Shown: positions 1 through 10,945, counted from the stretch's first letter. The stretch is 64,000 nucleotides of DNA from Utricularia gibba (GCA_002189035.1 NEEC01000023.1:496001-560000); one strand, 5' to 3'. Notes: generated from the sequence alone by a model not told the origin. Numbers and translations: made by a program.

Positions 1-88
1 ATATTCACAAGTTCATATGTAAATTATTTTTAAAACAAATTTCATAACCATACGGTAAAGATTTTATTTAAACCTATCAATTGAAATA

Positions 89-200
89 TATTTTATTTTT
101 TATTTTTTTATTTTTTTATTTTTTTATTTTTTTATTTTTTTATTTTTTATTTTTTTATTTTTTTATTTTTTTATTTTTTTATTTTTTTATTTTTTTATTA
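89..200. repeat. T-rich simple repeat (about 8-bp unit, A plus seven T)
   Basis: Tandem low-complexity tract made of one A followed by six to eight T, repeated about a dozen times. It ends about 40 bases from the stop codon of the minus-strand glycosyltransferase, so on that strand it is an A-rich tract just past the gene end. The translated reading frame through it is only Phe, Leu, Ile and Tyr and is not a gene. Confidence 0.9.
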
Positions 201-239
201 ATTAATATTATAAAAATATCAAATCATCTCCCATTATTC

Positions 240-1844
240 TTACCCCTTTTTGTCAATGGGTCTTTGAAGAAAACTTGATCTGCGGAAGTAGTGATCCCAT
301 TTATGGGGCTGAGTCGTCCCAAAGGTGTAGTACTTCCAGCTGCTTTCCGGGTCAAATTCTTCACTTTCTCTCCTTCCTTCCGCCATCTCCTTCTTCAAGC
401 CTTGCACTCTCTCGATCACCCCACGTACGGATACATCAAATGCATCCTCTGTCTTCCTGGATCCACCCCGGGAATCGCCATAAGTCACCTTGGGTATCAG
501 CTTGATCACTTGCTCTCTCATGGACGCCACTCTCCCTTTGGGGATCTCAGAGAGGAATCTCTCGATGCTGACATTCTTGTGCTTCACATCTCCTTCGGGG
601 ATGAGCACTGAATAGGAGGAGAACTCCTTGGGTAAATGCCATGTGTACTGAACATACGCAGAGCCGGGAGTGAAGAAAACGGGGATGCAACCGGACACTA
701 TGGAATCGAAGGTTGATCGTCGGGTGAAGGAGTCCCCGGGAGGTTGAAGGCAGAAAATGGAGCCTAGAAACATCTTCATCACATTCCCTGGCTTCAAGCA
801 GTTTTCTCTGTTATCTATGCATTCGATCATCTTGCAGTTTTGTCTAGATTTTCGGCATTGCTCCATGATCTCGCTGCGTATGGAAGTGTCTATTTGGGGA
901 CGAGGGGCTCCGACGAAGCAGAAGAGTGTCTTCCTTCTCTGGTTTCTCACTCTCTTCTGCCATTCCTCAACTTGGTTATCTGTAGAGGGATGAAAGTAAG
1001 TAGGATAGGGAATGGCGAAATCGTTCTTATCCCAAGGGCTGGATTCGATTGTGAGAATCGTCATGTTCTTCGTCTCCATCATTACCATGAACTTGTTCCC
1101 CCAACCAGAATCCTCATCCACAACTCTACGGAAATCCCAGGTTATCCTTCCGGCTACAGAGAAATGATCTTTACCCCCCATCCGTTTCCATTCACTTGTT
1201 TCTTTAATCATCTCGAACAAATCCTTGGAATCCGAATCCCTAACAGAGATATTGTAGGAATTGAAAAGGTACCTTGAAACATCAAGCCCCGGATAGTAAG
1301 GAACATAGAACGCCACCGCCATTGATGCATTCTTCGTCAAACAGGGGTATCTCTTCATCCTGTTATGAAAGATCACCTCTAGAGAAAACTGATGGGTAAC
1401 GAACCACCCAGAATTCATCAACAACTTACTGGGATGCCCGATCGGCATCCCGAGTCCTTCGTTTACAAAGTACCGACACATATCATGCCATTTATTCAGC
1501 GACTTGCAGTTCCTGATGTAATCTTGATTAAATCGAGTAGGAATTTCATGGATGTAGATGTATTTCCCAACGCAATTGTCGATTGAGGGAGAATTCTGGG
1601 GAGTCGAATCAGTGAGATTAGGGTTAGGGCTGTGGAAACGGGAGAGGGAGGAGGCAACGGTGGGAGGATAGGGCGGCGACTTGAAATTGTAGATGATGAG
1701 GAGGAACCAGAAAATGACCCAAACATGGCACAGGGAGGAGGAGAAGGAGCAGAAGCAGCATTTTCTGTTCTTGTTCGATGCTTCGGCGATCGATGATGAG
1801 GAATGGCGATGCCTTCTTCGTGACGAATGGTTGCAGAGGTTCAT
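240..1844 (-). CDS. GT47 exostosin-family glycosyltransferase, MUR3-like (xyloglucan galactosyltransferase type)
   Basis: Intronless 534-aa gene. The start is the ATG at 1844; the codon before it is GTG. Residues about 30-55 form a single hydrophobic signal anchor (HVWVIFWFLLIIYNF), giving a Golgi type II topology, followed by a Pro/Ser-rich stem. The exostosin (GT47) domain follows, with YIYIHEIPTRFN near residue 95 and the sugar-nucleotide-binding signature PPGDSFTRRSTFDSIVSGC followed by IPVFF near residue 395. Members of this clade add galactose or related sugars to xyloglucan side chains in the Golgi; the acceptor here is inferred from the family only. The gene is divergent from the rhomboid gene with about 275 bp between start codons, so the two probably share a promoter region. 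The length is normal for the clade and no damage is visible. Confidence 0.9.
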   Translation of the reverse strand: MNLCNHSSRRRHRHSSSSIAEASNKNRKCCFCSFSSSLCHVWVIFWFLLIIYNFKSPPYPPTVASSLSRFHSPNPNLTDSTPQNSPSIDNCVGKYIYIHEIPTRFNQDYIRNCKSLNKWHDMCRYFVNEGLGMPIGHPSKLLMNSGWFVTHQFSLEVIFHNRMKRYPCLTKNASMAVAFYVPYYPGLDVSRYLFNSYNISVRDSDSKDLFEMIKETSEWKRMGGKDHFSVAGRITWDFRRVVDEDSGWGNKFMVMMETKNMTILTIESSPWDKNDFAIPYPTYFHPSTDNQVEEWQKRVRNQRRKTLFCFVGAPRPQIDTSIRSEIMEQCRKSRQNCKMIECIDNRENCLKPGNVMKMFLGSIFCLQPPGDSFTRRSTFDSIVSGCIPVFFTPGSAYVQYTWHLPKEFSSYSVLIPEGDVKHKNVSIERFLSEIPKGRVASMREQVIKLIPKVTYGDSRGGSRKTEDAFDVSVRGVIERVQGLKKEMAEGRRESEEFDPESSWKYYTFGTTQPHKWDHYFRRSSFLQRPIDKKG

Positions 1845-2119
1845 CACAACTCTTCAGCATGATTCGGTCGAAACTAATCCGACGTCGTTTCGCCTAGTAA
1901 CTGCTGCATTTCTTTTTGTATGTTCACCATCATGTGGTGTGTGTGCATGGGCCGGGGTTAGACCGGGTTTAAAAATGTATCCGGTTCAAAATACACGAGA
2001 ATGGAAGTGGATGGCAATTAAAGAGCTCAAAAGATGACCACGAAACCAAAGTACTCTTCCATACATTACCACCCCACAAAATCAACCTACGTTGTGCCTT
2101 CTTGTTTGCATTTCCACCC

Positions 2120-3631
2120 ATGGGAAGGACTCCGATCGCCTCCTTGCCGGAGTCTACCCGTCGAACCACCGCCGATCCACACAGACGCCCTCCTCCGCCG
2201 CCGCCGCCCCATTTTCATTACTACAAGAAATGGTACCCATGGCTGGTCCCTTTCATCATCGTCGTCAACATAGTCCTCTTCATGTCTACGATGTACATCA
2301 ACGATTGCCCGTTGCGTTCCAACGACTGCATCGGCACATCCTTCCTCGGCCCCTTCGCCTTTCAGAGCACCCGTGAAAATCCCCTGCTCGGCCCCTCCGC
2401 CGCCACGTGAGTGAGTTCTTTGCAAACCGCAAGAGGAACATTCTGTCTGTGTTTGAAAAATTGAAATGAATCATCATCCAGGCTTCTTGAATTAGGCGCT
2501 TTGCAAGTGAGCAGAGTTGTTGAGGATCATCAAGTTTGGAGATTGCTCTCCTGTATGTGGTTACACGCCGGAGCTTTTCATCTTCTCGCGAATATGCTCA
2601 GTCTCCTCTTCGTCGGAATCCGCCTGGAACAAGAATTCGGATTTAGTATGAATTCCATTGCGTTTCCCTCATTTCCAATTTTAATCAGCACCAGAATCAG
2701 CCTCCCTTGTTTCTTCAATTCTCAACAGTTCGAATCGGGTTGCTATACGTTATTGCCGGCGTTGGCGGTAGCCTATCATCGGCATTGTTCGTACGCACCA
2801 CCATCTCCGTCGGTGCTTCCGGTGCATTGTTCGGTCTCCTCGGCGCCATGCTCTCCGAACTCCTCATCAACTGGACCATATACGAGAAGAAGGTAAATGA
2901 ATCCATCACCCCCAATTCCGAACCCTAGAAATTCATCGATGATTGAAATGTCTGATTCTTCCCACAGCTAGAATCGCTATCAAGCCTGATATTCATCATC
3001 ATCATGAACCTGGCGGTGGGGATCCTCCCCCACGTCGACAATTTCGCCCATCTCGGTGGATTCATAACCGGATTCCTTCTAGGGTTCATACTTCTGATTC
3101 GCCCGCAATACAGCTATATCAAGAACAAGACTTCCCCATATCGCTACTCAAATTCATCGAAATCCAAGTACAAAACTTACCAATACATTCTCCTCATGCT
3201 CTCCCTTACAGCGTTGATCTTAGGGTAAGAGCAAAAACAACATCCTTTCTTCTACTTCTCACATAACTTTCATCGAACACCTAGTGTTTCTCTTCCCATC
3301 GCGATAGGTTGGCCACCGGCCTTACCCTTCTCCTAGATGGCGTCAACGGCAACGATCACTGCTCTTGGTGCCATTACCTCAGTTGTGTTCCCACACCACT
3401 TTGGAGCTGTCAATCACGATGCACTGTAAGAAAAAACCGCATATTTTTTTCAAGATTTTGAGCTATGGCTGCCATGGTGATGATGCTTTGTGCCTGCAGT
3501 CAAGCCAATACGAGAATCAATTGAACTTGACGTGCCTCGACAACAACAGGACAAAGTTTTACTTGCTGAGCAATCAAACCACCATCCCTCAGATTCAGAG
3601 AATGTGCGCGGAGCTCTGCGGACGGGCATAA
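2120..3631 (+). CDS. Rhomboid-like intramembrane serine protease (RBL family)
   Basis: Six coding exons: 2120-2406, 2482-2645, 2729-2892, 2968-3224, 3308-3425 and 3500-3631. All have GT-AG borders and join in frame to 373 aa. The N-terminus is cytosolic and proline-rich (a polyproline run near residue 22), followed by [17 protein letters not shown] as the first membrane segment. The rhomboid core has [20 protein letters not shown], the catalytic-serine motif GASGALFG and the catalytic histidine in NFAHLGGF, so both catalytic residues are present. A Cys-rich C-terminal tail ([15 protein letters not shown]) is typical of plant RBL1-7 type proteins of the Golgi and secretory pathway. The in-frame TTG at 2102 upstream is not used, because the first ATG is at 2120. 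The substrate is unknown. Confidence 0.93.
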
Positions 3632-3994
3632 CAAACAACATGTGCTGGATTATATTTGTACTGCACAATGCACTTCATCATATCATATATACGCATGCAT
3701 ACATCTGTATATGATATGGTCTTAATTGAAACTCGTCGTGACATGTGTATTGTACTATGTTTTAAAATCAAATTTGAAATGTATCAAACATACATTTCGT
3801 ATATTGTAACAATAAATATTCTTTTTATAGAATATTATTCGTTTCAAATATTCAAATTTCATAATTTTATGTGTTTACCCAAATCCTTTTTAGAGAAAAA
3901 AACATCTCTATAAAAATTAGAAATATATCTCTATTTAAATATCTTATCTCTTGAATCCATAATTAATATAAAATATTGTTACTAAATTCTTGAT

Positions 3995-3996
<2 letters not shown>

Positions 3997-4063
<67 letters not shown>
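3997..4063. repeat. (AT)n microsatellite
   Basis: Uninterrupted TA/AT dinucleotide array of about 33 units, perfect as written. Likely polymorphic in length and a weak point for assembly. Confidence 0.95.
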
Positions 4064-4067
<4 letters not shown>

Positions 4068-4183
4068 TATTCAACTTTTTCGTTGAATGTCTTTTTATTC
4101 CATTATTAGTTTACACCTGAGTTTAATTTTAATACCAAATATTATAATTCATATTACTTTGTTACGATCTTATCCATTTTATT

Positions 4184-4187
<4 letters not shown>

Positions 4188-4232
<45 letters not shown>
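4188..4232. repeat. (AT)n microsatellite
   Basis: Second uninterrupted AT dinucleotide array, about 22 units, 125 bases downstream of the first. Confidence 0.95.
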
Positions 4233-4235
<3 letters not shown>

Positions 4236-5543
4236 AATGAAATGATTTCTTAAAAAATAAAAATATTTGGGCTGGATCTTGTTTTCGGCTCAAATGGATA
4301 CATCTGGGCTGTTAAGTCATTGATTACAACCCATTACTTTGGGCCTTGGATCTCACAGTTTCTAATAGATGTAATTAATTATTTAATTTTAAGTATAATT
4401 TTTTCTCAATATAAAAATTCTTTATGGAAAATTATTTTTATATGTACCTACTCGAAATTCTTTTGATGGGAAAAAATAATACTATATTAATATATTGATA
4501 ATATTATTACAAAATTCGCACAAAGTACAAGACGATCGCAATCCGCATGGGGGATTCGACACGTTAGAATAATGATTGCACGTGGTCTGTGGGGTCCATC
4601 GGCATGATCCAAGACTCCACGTACTCAAAATTCATTGTATTTTCCGAGGGCAGATATTATTTGTTATTACAGAATAAATCAAGCCATGACTCTTGCCGGT
4701 GCACGGCCTCTGCTCAATTATTCTGCCCACGATCGGCTCTTAGCTGGCAGGGAAGTGAAGACCGAACGGCGGCCCCTGTTCCTCCAAAAGGTTAAAAAAA
4801 ACCAGCCCATTTCCAGTTGTCAAGGTTCCTCTCCTCCACGTGTCCGATCCGTGCCACGCGGTTCGGAATCGTAGGGTGGGAGGCTGGTTTCCCAACTGGA
4901 GATGAAAAGGAGGATCAATTATTGATGAGCAGCAACTGTAATCTGGTTATGGATTTTATTGTTCATGTTTACACTTTCCACAGTCCCAACTGTACCTTTC
5001 CATTTCTGCGTTGCATTGCTGCCAGAGGATCAAGATGGGGACATTGAAAATGATGTTTTTCGAGTTAGGGGATTTTGAAATGGGGAGAAGATGTAGGGAA
5101 TGTTCAGGTTCAGAGATAATGCACAAGATGAAGGTTAAATCACACATTGCTGACGTTTCCTGGTGATTTCTAGATTTGGGTAGCTGTTTGGTAATGGCTT
5201 TTAGAAGCTGAATGGTTCATGCATCAAAAGCACAACCCAACTTCTCGATATTCACTGAAGGAGGTCTGTTCCACCAACCTGAAAAATTACCGAAGCACGT
5301 GTCGTCTATCGAATGGAATTGCCTTTGGAGTTGTTGTACATTGAACAGTGAAGGTTTGGAGTTTGGACCACTAGTTCTGCAAGCTATCACTCTCCAGCCA
5401 GATCACTGGGGTAGGGGTGGGTCAAAGTTCCCACTATTTATATGCAGGAGATGATGGAAGGAGCTATTCGTACCTTGTGATCCAACACAAGAAAGAAGGC
5501 GTTGCTGTGTATTCCTCCACGGTGGCATTCCATCCAACATCTG

Positions 5544-5888
5544 ATGGGGTGTAAGCTTGGGAACTTTCTCGTGACGTTCAGTACCCTGTTGTTGATTATC
5601 CACGCCTTTGAAGGGGAATCATATTCTGGGCCAAGGGATCTTCTTCAGGAATCGTTTATTGAGAATTTGGCGGAATCTCCGGCGGGAAAGGAGCGGACTT
5701 TCCCCGGAGAAGTGGTATCGGAAGCTCCGGCAGCGTCGGAGAGTAGGAAGATGGGGAAACATCATATGGAGGACAAGTCCGCCGCCGGCGGTGGGGTCAT
5801 CATCGGCGGCCTCGTCACTGCCATATTCGCGGCGGTGTATTGCTACATTCGCGTCACGAGGAGGCAGCCGTCTCGGCCCGAGATTTAG
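5544..5888 (+). CDS. Small type I membrane protein, unknown function
   Basis: Single-exon 114-aa protein starting at the first in-frame ATG (5544). It opens with a signal-peptide-like stretch (NFLVTFSTLLLIIHAF, residues about 6-21). An acidic Ser/Glu-rich extracellular segment of about 55 residues follows, then a glycine-rich membrane span (GGGVIIGGLVTAIFAAVYCYI, residues about 82-102) and a short basic tail (RVTRRQPSR), which is the classic stop-transfer pattern. Small plant proteins with this architecture are widespread and mostly uncharacterised, and I cannot assign a role. It is expected at the plasma membrane or in the secretory system. It is preceded by a spacer with G-boxes. Confidence 0.7.
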   Translation: MGCKLGNFLVTFSTLLLIIHAFEGESYSGPRDLLQESFIENLAESPAGKERTFPGEVVSEAPAASESRKMGKHHMEDKSAAGGGVIIGGLVTAIFAAVYCYIRVTRRQPSRPEI

Positions 5889-6906
5889 GTTTAGAAATTT
5901 GAATCTCAACGGTTATGAAGCTGTATACACCACTCCCAATTCTTACATTATGTAAAGTAATTCTTTTTGATCAGCAATCTCGAGTTTCCCACAACTGAAT
6001 TCCTCCTCAAAACTATCAAAATGTGATCACCCCCTTTTCCCTTTTGAGAAACCTGTCCAAGGTTGAAATGCTCTCCTCGGAGGAGCTCAATGCTGTCACA
6101 TGGTTAAAAAATTCACGATCTGGGTTGTCTTTGGCTGTTCCGCATTCAAGATGTATGCACAGGCTACAGCTAGCTCCGCATTTGCTGGAGCCTACATCTA
6201 GACATGGGCTTGGGTTTGATCCCCGTTGGTCATTGTTCGACCCTGACCCGGGCTTTTCGTTTTGGATCGCTTCATTGCGCTCAAGATCGTGTCTTGCCAG
6301 GAAAAACCATGGAGGTCGATGAAAAGGGCACTTCTCCAAGTTGGCATGAATATCGGACTTCGAGGTCACTTGAAATGAATGGATGAAAGCACAAAACTTT
6401 CATTGATATGCTGGCAGCTCTTCAACCGTTCACAATAACAATAGTTAAGTCGCGCCTTCCCATTTAGCTTTTGTGAGGACGCTTATTTAGTTTCAGGGTA
6501 TCCAATCCCCTTCTTGGCAACGGGAAGGGATCGGGTGTTTCCCAGATTCCTGGTATCTGGGTTCCTCCCATTCTATAGTTCTGTTCCATAGGCTCTCCTT
6601 TTGTTGTTTCCGCATGAAAGTCGTTCCTTTTTACACTCCTGATAATCGAATTTGTGGGCAAACATTTTTGTTCATGGTTTGTCTTGGGTTTGTAAAAAGG
6701 TGAAGTTTCTTCATCTTGCAGAGAAAGAAGAGGTAGATTGTGCCAGGAAATGACCACAAAACGCTGCGGGGCATGATGATTTCTGCAGTATAGGGACTAG
6801 ACAACCGAGTTTTTCTTTTCTTCACTTCTGGCTTTGCAGTTGAGAACTGAACCGCATCAACGGAACTCGTGATATCTGCATTGTGGTTATGTAGTTGGAT
6901 TCAGAA
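5889..6906. other. Spacer with no recognisable gene
   Basis: Several open frames of about 60-120 codons occur on both strands, but none shows a known domain, consistent splice sites or a start context that stands out. The final few hundred bases could be former 5' leader of the diacylglycerol-kinase relic that follows. Confidence 0.5.
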
Positions 6907-7102
6907 ATGGCAAGTTTGGATCTTGATGACGAGGAATTCAAGAAGTTTCGCATTACCAGGATATATACTCGAGCGAGGCTCTGCCGTTGAGCATTTGGCT
7001 TCTGAACATGAATCCTCTGTTTTAGTGTTCAACTCCAGAAGTGGAGGCCAGTTTGGTGGAGAGCTTCTCCTCACTTATCAGTCCTTTCTAAACCAGAATC
7101 AG
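6907..7102 (+). pseudogene. Orphan first exon of a diacylglycerol kinase (DGK5-like), frameshifted
   Basis: It begins with ATG and an acidic N-terminus (MASLDLDDEEFKKFRI), then switches to another frame giving PGYILERGSAVEH, then SVLVFNSRSGGQFGGELLL and a tail ending NQNQ at a possible donor (CAG/GTCTCC). This reproduces the plant DGK first exon, whose conserved motif is VLVFINSKSGGQLGG followed by a TYRSLLN-like segment. Two lesions are visible: a frame change of plus one base near 6952, and loss of the Ile codon inside the VFINS motif. I cannot find the later catalytic exons (the GGDGT motif) before the PPR gene. I infer a truncated duplicate or a decayed gene. The direction of the shift is opposite to the suspected assembly errors elsewhere, which favours real decay. 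Confidence 0.72.
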
Positions 7103-8317
7103 GTCTCCATTTTATGGAGAATGAAGCATCGATTTTTAAAACCATGAACCGTGAGTTGAAAAGCTTTTGATGATCAGAGATTAGACTGTGCCTGAGAAGA
7201 AATGCTCTGCTTTTCTGCTGTTTTTTTTAAAGAATCAAACTTTTATTACCAGAAAGAACATCCTGGGTGCTGTTTTTGCTCTCGTGATTTGATTCTATTG
7301 AGCAGAAGGGAGACAACAGAACATCGATGTGTTGAACGTCGCCTTGAGGTGTTGTCAAGTAAGCAAGAACCGCAGCTGTCTACGGTGAAGGATGATGCTG
7401 GTTCTGTGGTGAAAAAATGAAGCCATGGGCTTTATCAATTGGGCCGTTTTGTTCTCATGAACTCTTAGATATAAATAGAAATTATCTCATGTAATATTTT
7501 AACTTTTTCTTTTTTGCGGCAATGAATAGTGTTTCCCTATCTTGTGCTCTCTGTTCTGTAAACGTATGAACTTCTTCACAATGTACTTCTTGAAATGATT
7601 CATGTGAATCTTCATTGAATGTAAAGGATATTAAGAGAGATATGAAGGCATGATGGATCCAAATGGAGGAGTTTTATTACCTGCCACAGCTAAAGCATGT
7701 ACCATAATGAAACCTCGGCTTCCATCCATATCGTCTCTTCGAGATTGGTCCCAAGATAAGTAGTTGATACACAAGCTCATCCTTCGCCTTCCTCCTCCTC
7801 GCTGTTGTTGTTCTGCACGTTCTTAACCTTCTTTGCATCCTCACCACCATATGGGATGGAAATGGAGCCAGAGCCAGAACTGGAACCATGCTGATTCATC
7901 TCCATCCCACACTCTGACTTGGGTATCTCCTGAACCTGCTGCTTCAGACTGGTGCTACCCATATATATCAAAACATTCACTTGCGATTTTCTGGATCCTC
8001 ACAATCTTCACGAACACCGGCCTCGCCCAACTACATTACTGACTCTGTGTGTTGTTTAACACTGTTTGTGTCCACCGTCCATAGTGAAAAAGTTTAGAAC
8101 TTTTCGAGAGTATGGTTCCAAAACCGTCGCCATTGGAGTGGTTAAGAGCGTCTGGCTCCTGTGAATGGAGGCTTCAAGCCCCATTGATTTTCAAGGAATG
8201 ATGAACAGCAAGTGTTATAAAGGAAACTTTGAAGTACATAGCTTTTTTTTGTCTGTAGTAACTGAGAAACCACTATATATAGAGTGTGTACAGCAAATGT
8301 TGAATGCTGAGCCAAGT
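7103..8317. other. Spacer, no supported gene
   Basis: No DGK continuation and no recognised family. A low-complexity acidic open frame on the minus strand (about 7777-7960, Ser/Gly repeats and a Glu tail) has an internal ATG but no family match that I can see, so it is not called. Confidence 0.5.
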
Positions 8318-10118
8318 ATGCGAGTGACCTGCAGAGTGATTCCGGAACAGGGGACTCTGCGAGGCGTACTTCTTCGGACTCTTCGCATATCTGGATTTCC
8401 CGGCGACAATTTTAATTTTGCTGCTTACTTTTGCTCTCTGATATCTTCGGGTCCTCCGCAGCCTCGGGAGTGGATTCATTGGAATCACATGTAAGAGCTA
8501 ACGCAAGGGAAGAATGTAAGAGCTTAAGCTGGAGAATTGAGAAACTGCGCAGAGGGGAATTCGTCGCATGCGCATTCCGGAGCTGGATGGGTGATGGCCT
8601 ACCCGTTCAAAGAAGCGATATTTTTCACGCTATTAACCGTTTGCGTAGGTTGAAATCCACCAAGCGAGGACTGGAGGTTGGTATCAGAGTTGTGCCCACT
8701 ATGTGTTCGACGTTAGTTCTGCAATAAATTTATTCTATAATTTGGCGAACAATGGCTAGTGATTGGAACTTGTAGTGAAGCTTTCAACGAAAGAATTTTC
8801 TTTTTCCCAGATATGAATGAAGAGAACAGGCTAACTGTCTTTCCCGTTTCTGTCTACTTGCTCAGGTGATGGAATGGGTGATAAGGGAGAAACCCTACAT
8901 GCTGAGAGAACTCGATTACTCCTATTTACTGGAATTTACAATCAAGCTTCATGGCGTGGAACAGGGTGAAAAGCTTTTCTCTAGGATCCCACCCGAGTTC
9001 AAGAAGGAGCTGCTGTACAATAATCTTGTCATTGGCTGCTTGGAGAAGGGCCTGATAAGACTCTCGTTGGAATACATGAAAAAAATGAGGGAATTTGGTC
9101 ATGGGATATCATACTTAGTCTTCAACCGTTTGATTATACTTCATTCGTCCCCGTTCGCAAGAAGGTGATTCCAAAAATTCTAACTCAGATGAAAGCTGAT
9201 AGAGTGATTCCTCATGTGTCCACATACAATATCTTACTGAAGATCGAGGCTAATGAACACAATATTGATGGCCTGATCAAAGTGTTCACTGATATGAAGC
9301 ATAGGAAGGTTCAACCCAATGAGATAACATTCTGTGTTTTGGCTATGGCACATGCTGTGGCCAGACTCTACACTGCCTGCGGTGCATATGCAGAGTCTAT
9401 TGAAAAATCAATGACGGGAGTTAACTGGTCGACTTTAGACATTCTTTTGATATTGTATGGAAGTATGAGGAAACAGAAGGAGTTGGAAAGAACTTGGAGA
9501 ACTATTCAACAGCTACCCCATATAAGGGTTAAAAGTTTTGTGCTGGCTGTTGAAGCTTTTGGAAAGTTGGGAAATCTTGAACGAGCAGAGGAGCTGTGGG
9601 TTCAAATGAAATCTGAAAAGGGATTAAAATCAGTTGATGAGTTTAATTCCATGATAAGTGTGTACTGCTATAATGGCCTCATTACCAAAGCCACTGCTCT
9701 GTATAAGGACATGGAAAAAAATGGATGCAAGCCAAATGCCATAACTTTCCGTCATCTTGCACTTGGTTGTTTGAAAGCAGGATTAGTTAAAGAAGCTATT
9801 AAAACTATTGATCTTAGATTGGATTTTCCTGCAACTTCCAAGATCACAAAGTCAACTCCATGGTTAGAAACAACTCTATCGATAATAGAGATCTTTGCTG
9901 AGAGGGGTGATGTAGAAAATGTTGAGAGGTTGTTTGAGGAACTAAAGAGGTCAAATTACACTAGATATGCCTTTGTATACAACGTGTTGATCAAGGCCTA
10001 TGTGAAGGCAAAGGTATACAAGCCTAATCTTCTGCGTAGGATTATTTTGGGTGGATGTCGGCCGGATCCTGAAACATATAGCCTAGTAAAGCTCATTGAG
10101 CAGTTTCGCTCGGAATAG
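8318..10118 (+). CDS. Pentatricopeptide repeat protein, mitochondrial type (At1g07590-like), with frame breaks
   Basis: P-type PPR RNA-binding protein, expected in mitochondria. The probable start at 8318 gives an Arg-rich, acid-poor leader (MRVTCRVIPEQGTLRGVLL). Exon 1 ends at 8676 (GAG/gttgg) and exon 2 starts at 8866 (ctcag/GTG). The core has tandem 35-residue repeats such as HVSTYNILLKIEANEHNID, EFNSMISVYCYNGLITKA and FVYNVLIKAYVKAKVY, ending EQFRSE. It strongly resembles the Arabidopsis At1g07590 protein from memory. Two frame breaks are visible. One is at about 9149-9153 beside CCCC, where a single extra base restores SSPVRKKVIPK. The other lies between the leader and exon 1, somewhere in 8416-8494. 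Both shifts go the same way and fit one missing base each, so the gene may be intact in the plant. Confidence 0.85.
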
Positions 10119-10642
10119 CATATTCAACTTGTGACTGAAGTTGCTAGATTTTAATTATTTCTGCTTCAGCACTAGTTTTGATGCTTGCTATTTGTTATTT
10201 ATGACATCCGGACCGGAAGCACAGCCGGATTCAAGGAAAACAAATTCATAGGATGGCGTATAGAAGCTCATTTGACCAGTAGATCCACCTCATGGGATCC
10301 TGCATCATTCCACATGTCTGGATGCACAGATAATTATAAAGCTGGTATGTAAGACTTTTTCATCATATTTTGTTTTGATCTTCGTGCAATTCCTGTTATT
10401 CAAACCATGAACACAGATGTTTCCGATGATGTGCAAATGTTCCTTGCTAGAAGTCTATATTAGGAGTCTGTCTCGGAGAGATTTGCTTGAACCTTAGCAT
10501 TGACATGGATGTGGAAATCTTATCTGCTGGACATGCAGAACACAGATTGAGAAATAACCTGAGTTTTATGACAGATCAGCAGCGGAATACAACCAAATTA
10601 CAGAAGGCAACCTTATAGTCAATGAGGTTGCATATTCCAAAT
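10119..10642. other. Convergent 3' ends of the PPR gene and the small plastid-protein gene
   Basis: No open frame of note. The stretch lies between two stop codons facing each other and probably holds the two 3' untranslated regions. Confidence 0.5.
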
Positions 10643-10945
10643 TCATTTCTTTGCAAAGAATCCACCGAAGCCTAAGCCACCGTCTTTTTTCTGGGCCGGT
10701 GGCGCAGCTCCCAAGTTCTTCTTGATTATGGTGGTGCTGCCTCCGTTCTTGTTTTCCACCTTCTTCAAAATGGGATCAGTTTCATAGATCTGTTCCTGCT
10801 TCTGAAGGCCTCCAAGGATGAAGTCCAACAGACTCTTCTCCCCGCTGCTTCCGCCTGAAGAGGCCTTCGCTGCCGTGGCAGCAGCTCTTACTACCCTTTT
10901 CTGAGGTGCAACCACTGGAGGAATGAACATATTCAGGGAAGCCAT
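10643..10945 (-). CDS. Small probable chloroplast protein, conserved unknown
   Basis: Single-exon 100-aa protein. The N-terminus has no acidic residues and is rich in Ala, Val, Arg and Ser (MASLNMFIPPVVAPQKRVVR, then AAATAAKASS), a plastid transit-peptide composition. The mature part has GEKSLLDFILGGLQKQEQIY and ETDPILKKVE, then a basic Gly-rich end (GLGFGGFFAKK). I recall similar small plastid proteins in other plants but no name or proven function. The start ATG at 10945 is the first in frame, and the gene ends tail-to-tail with the PPR gene. Confidence 0.72.
   Translation of the reverse strand: MASLNMFIPPVVAPQKRVVRAAATAAKASSGGSSGEKSLLDFILGGLQKQEQIYETDPILKKVENKNGGSTTIIKKNLGAAPPAQKKDGGLGFGGFFAKK

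Larger units (their letters stand above)
3632..5543. other. Intergenic spacer with AT microsatellites and scattered G-boxes
   Basis: No convincing gene. The first 900 bases are very AT-rich and hold two AT dinucleotide arrays. The part from about 4500 is less AT-rich and carries three CACGTG G-box hexamers (4579-4584, 4837-4842, 5296-5301). It may be promoter or 5' leader of the small membrane-protein gene that starts at 5544. Short open frames here show no family resemblance. Confidence 0.6.

Noticed and set aside
81-278. 65-codon plus-strand frame of Phe/Leu/Ile/Tyr
   Set aside because: It is simply the T-rich repeat read as protein and runs into the 3' end of the minus-strand glycosyltransferase.
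2087-2425. 112-codon minus-strand frame opposite the rhomboid first exon
   Set aside because: Antisense shadow of a clearly coding, conserved exon, with low-complexity Gly/Arg content.
7777-7980. Minus-strand frame with Ser/Gly run and acidic tail
   Set aside because: Has an ATG, but it is short and low-complexity, with no splice context and no family resemblance.
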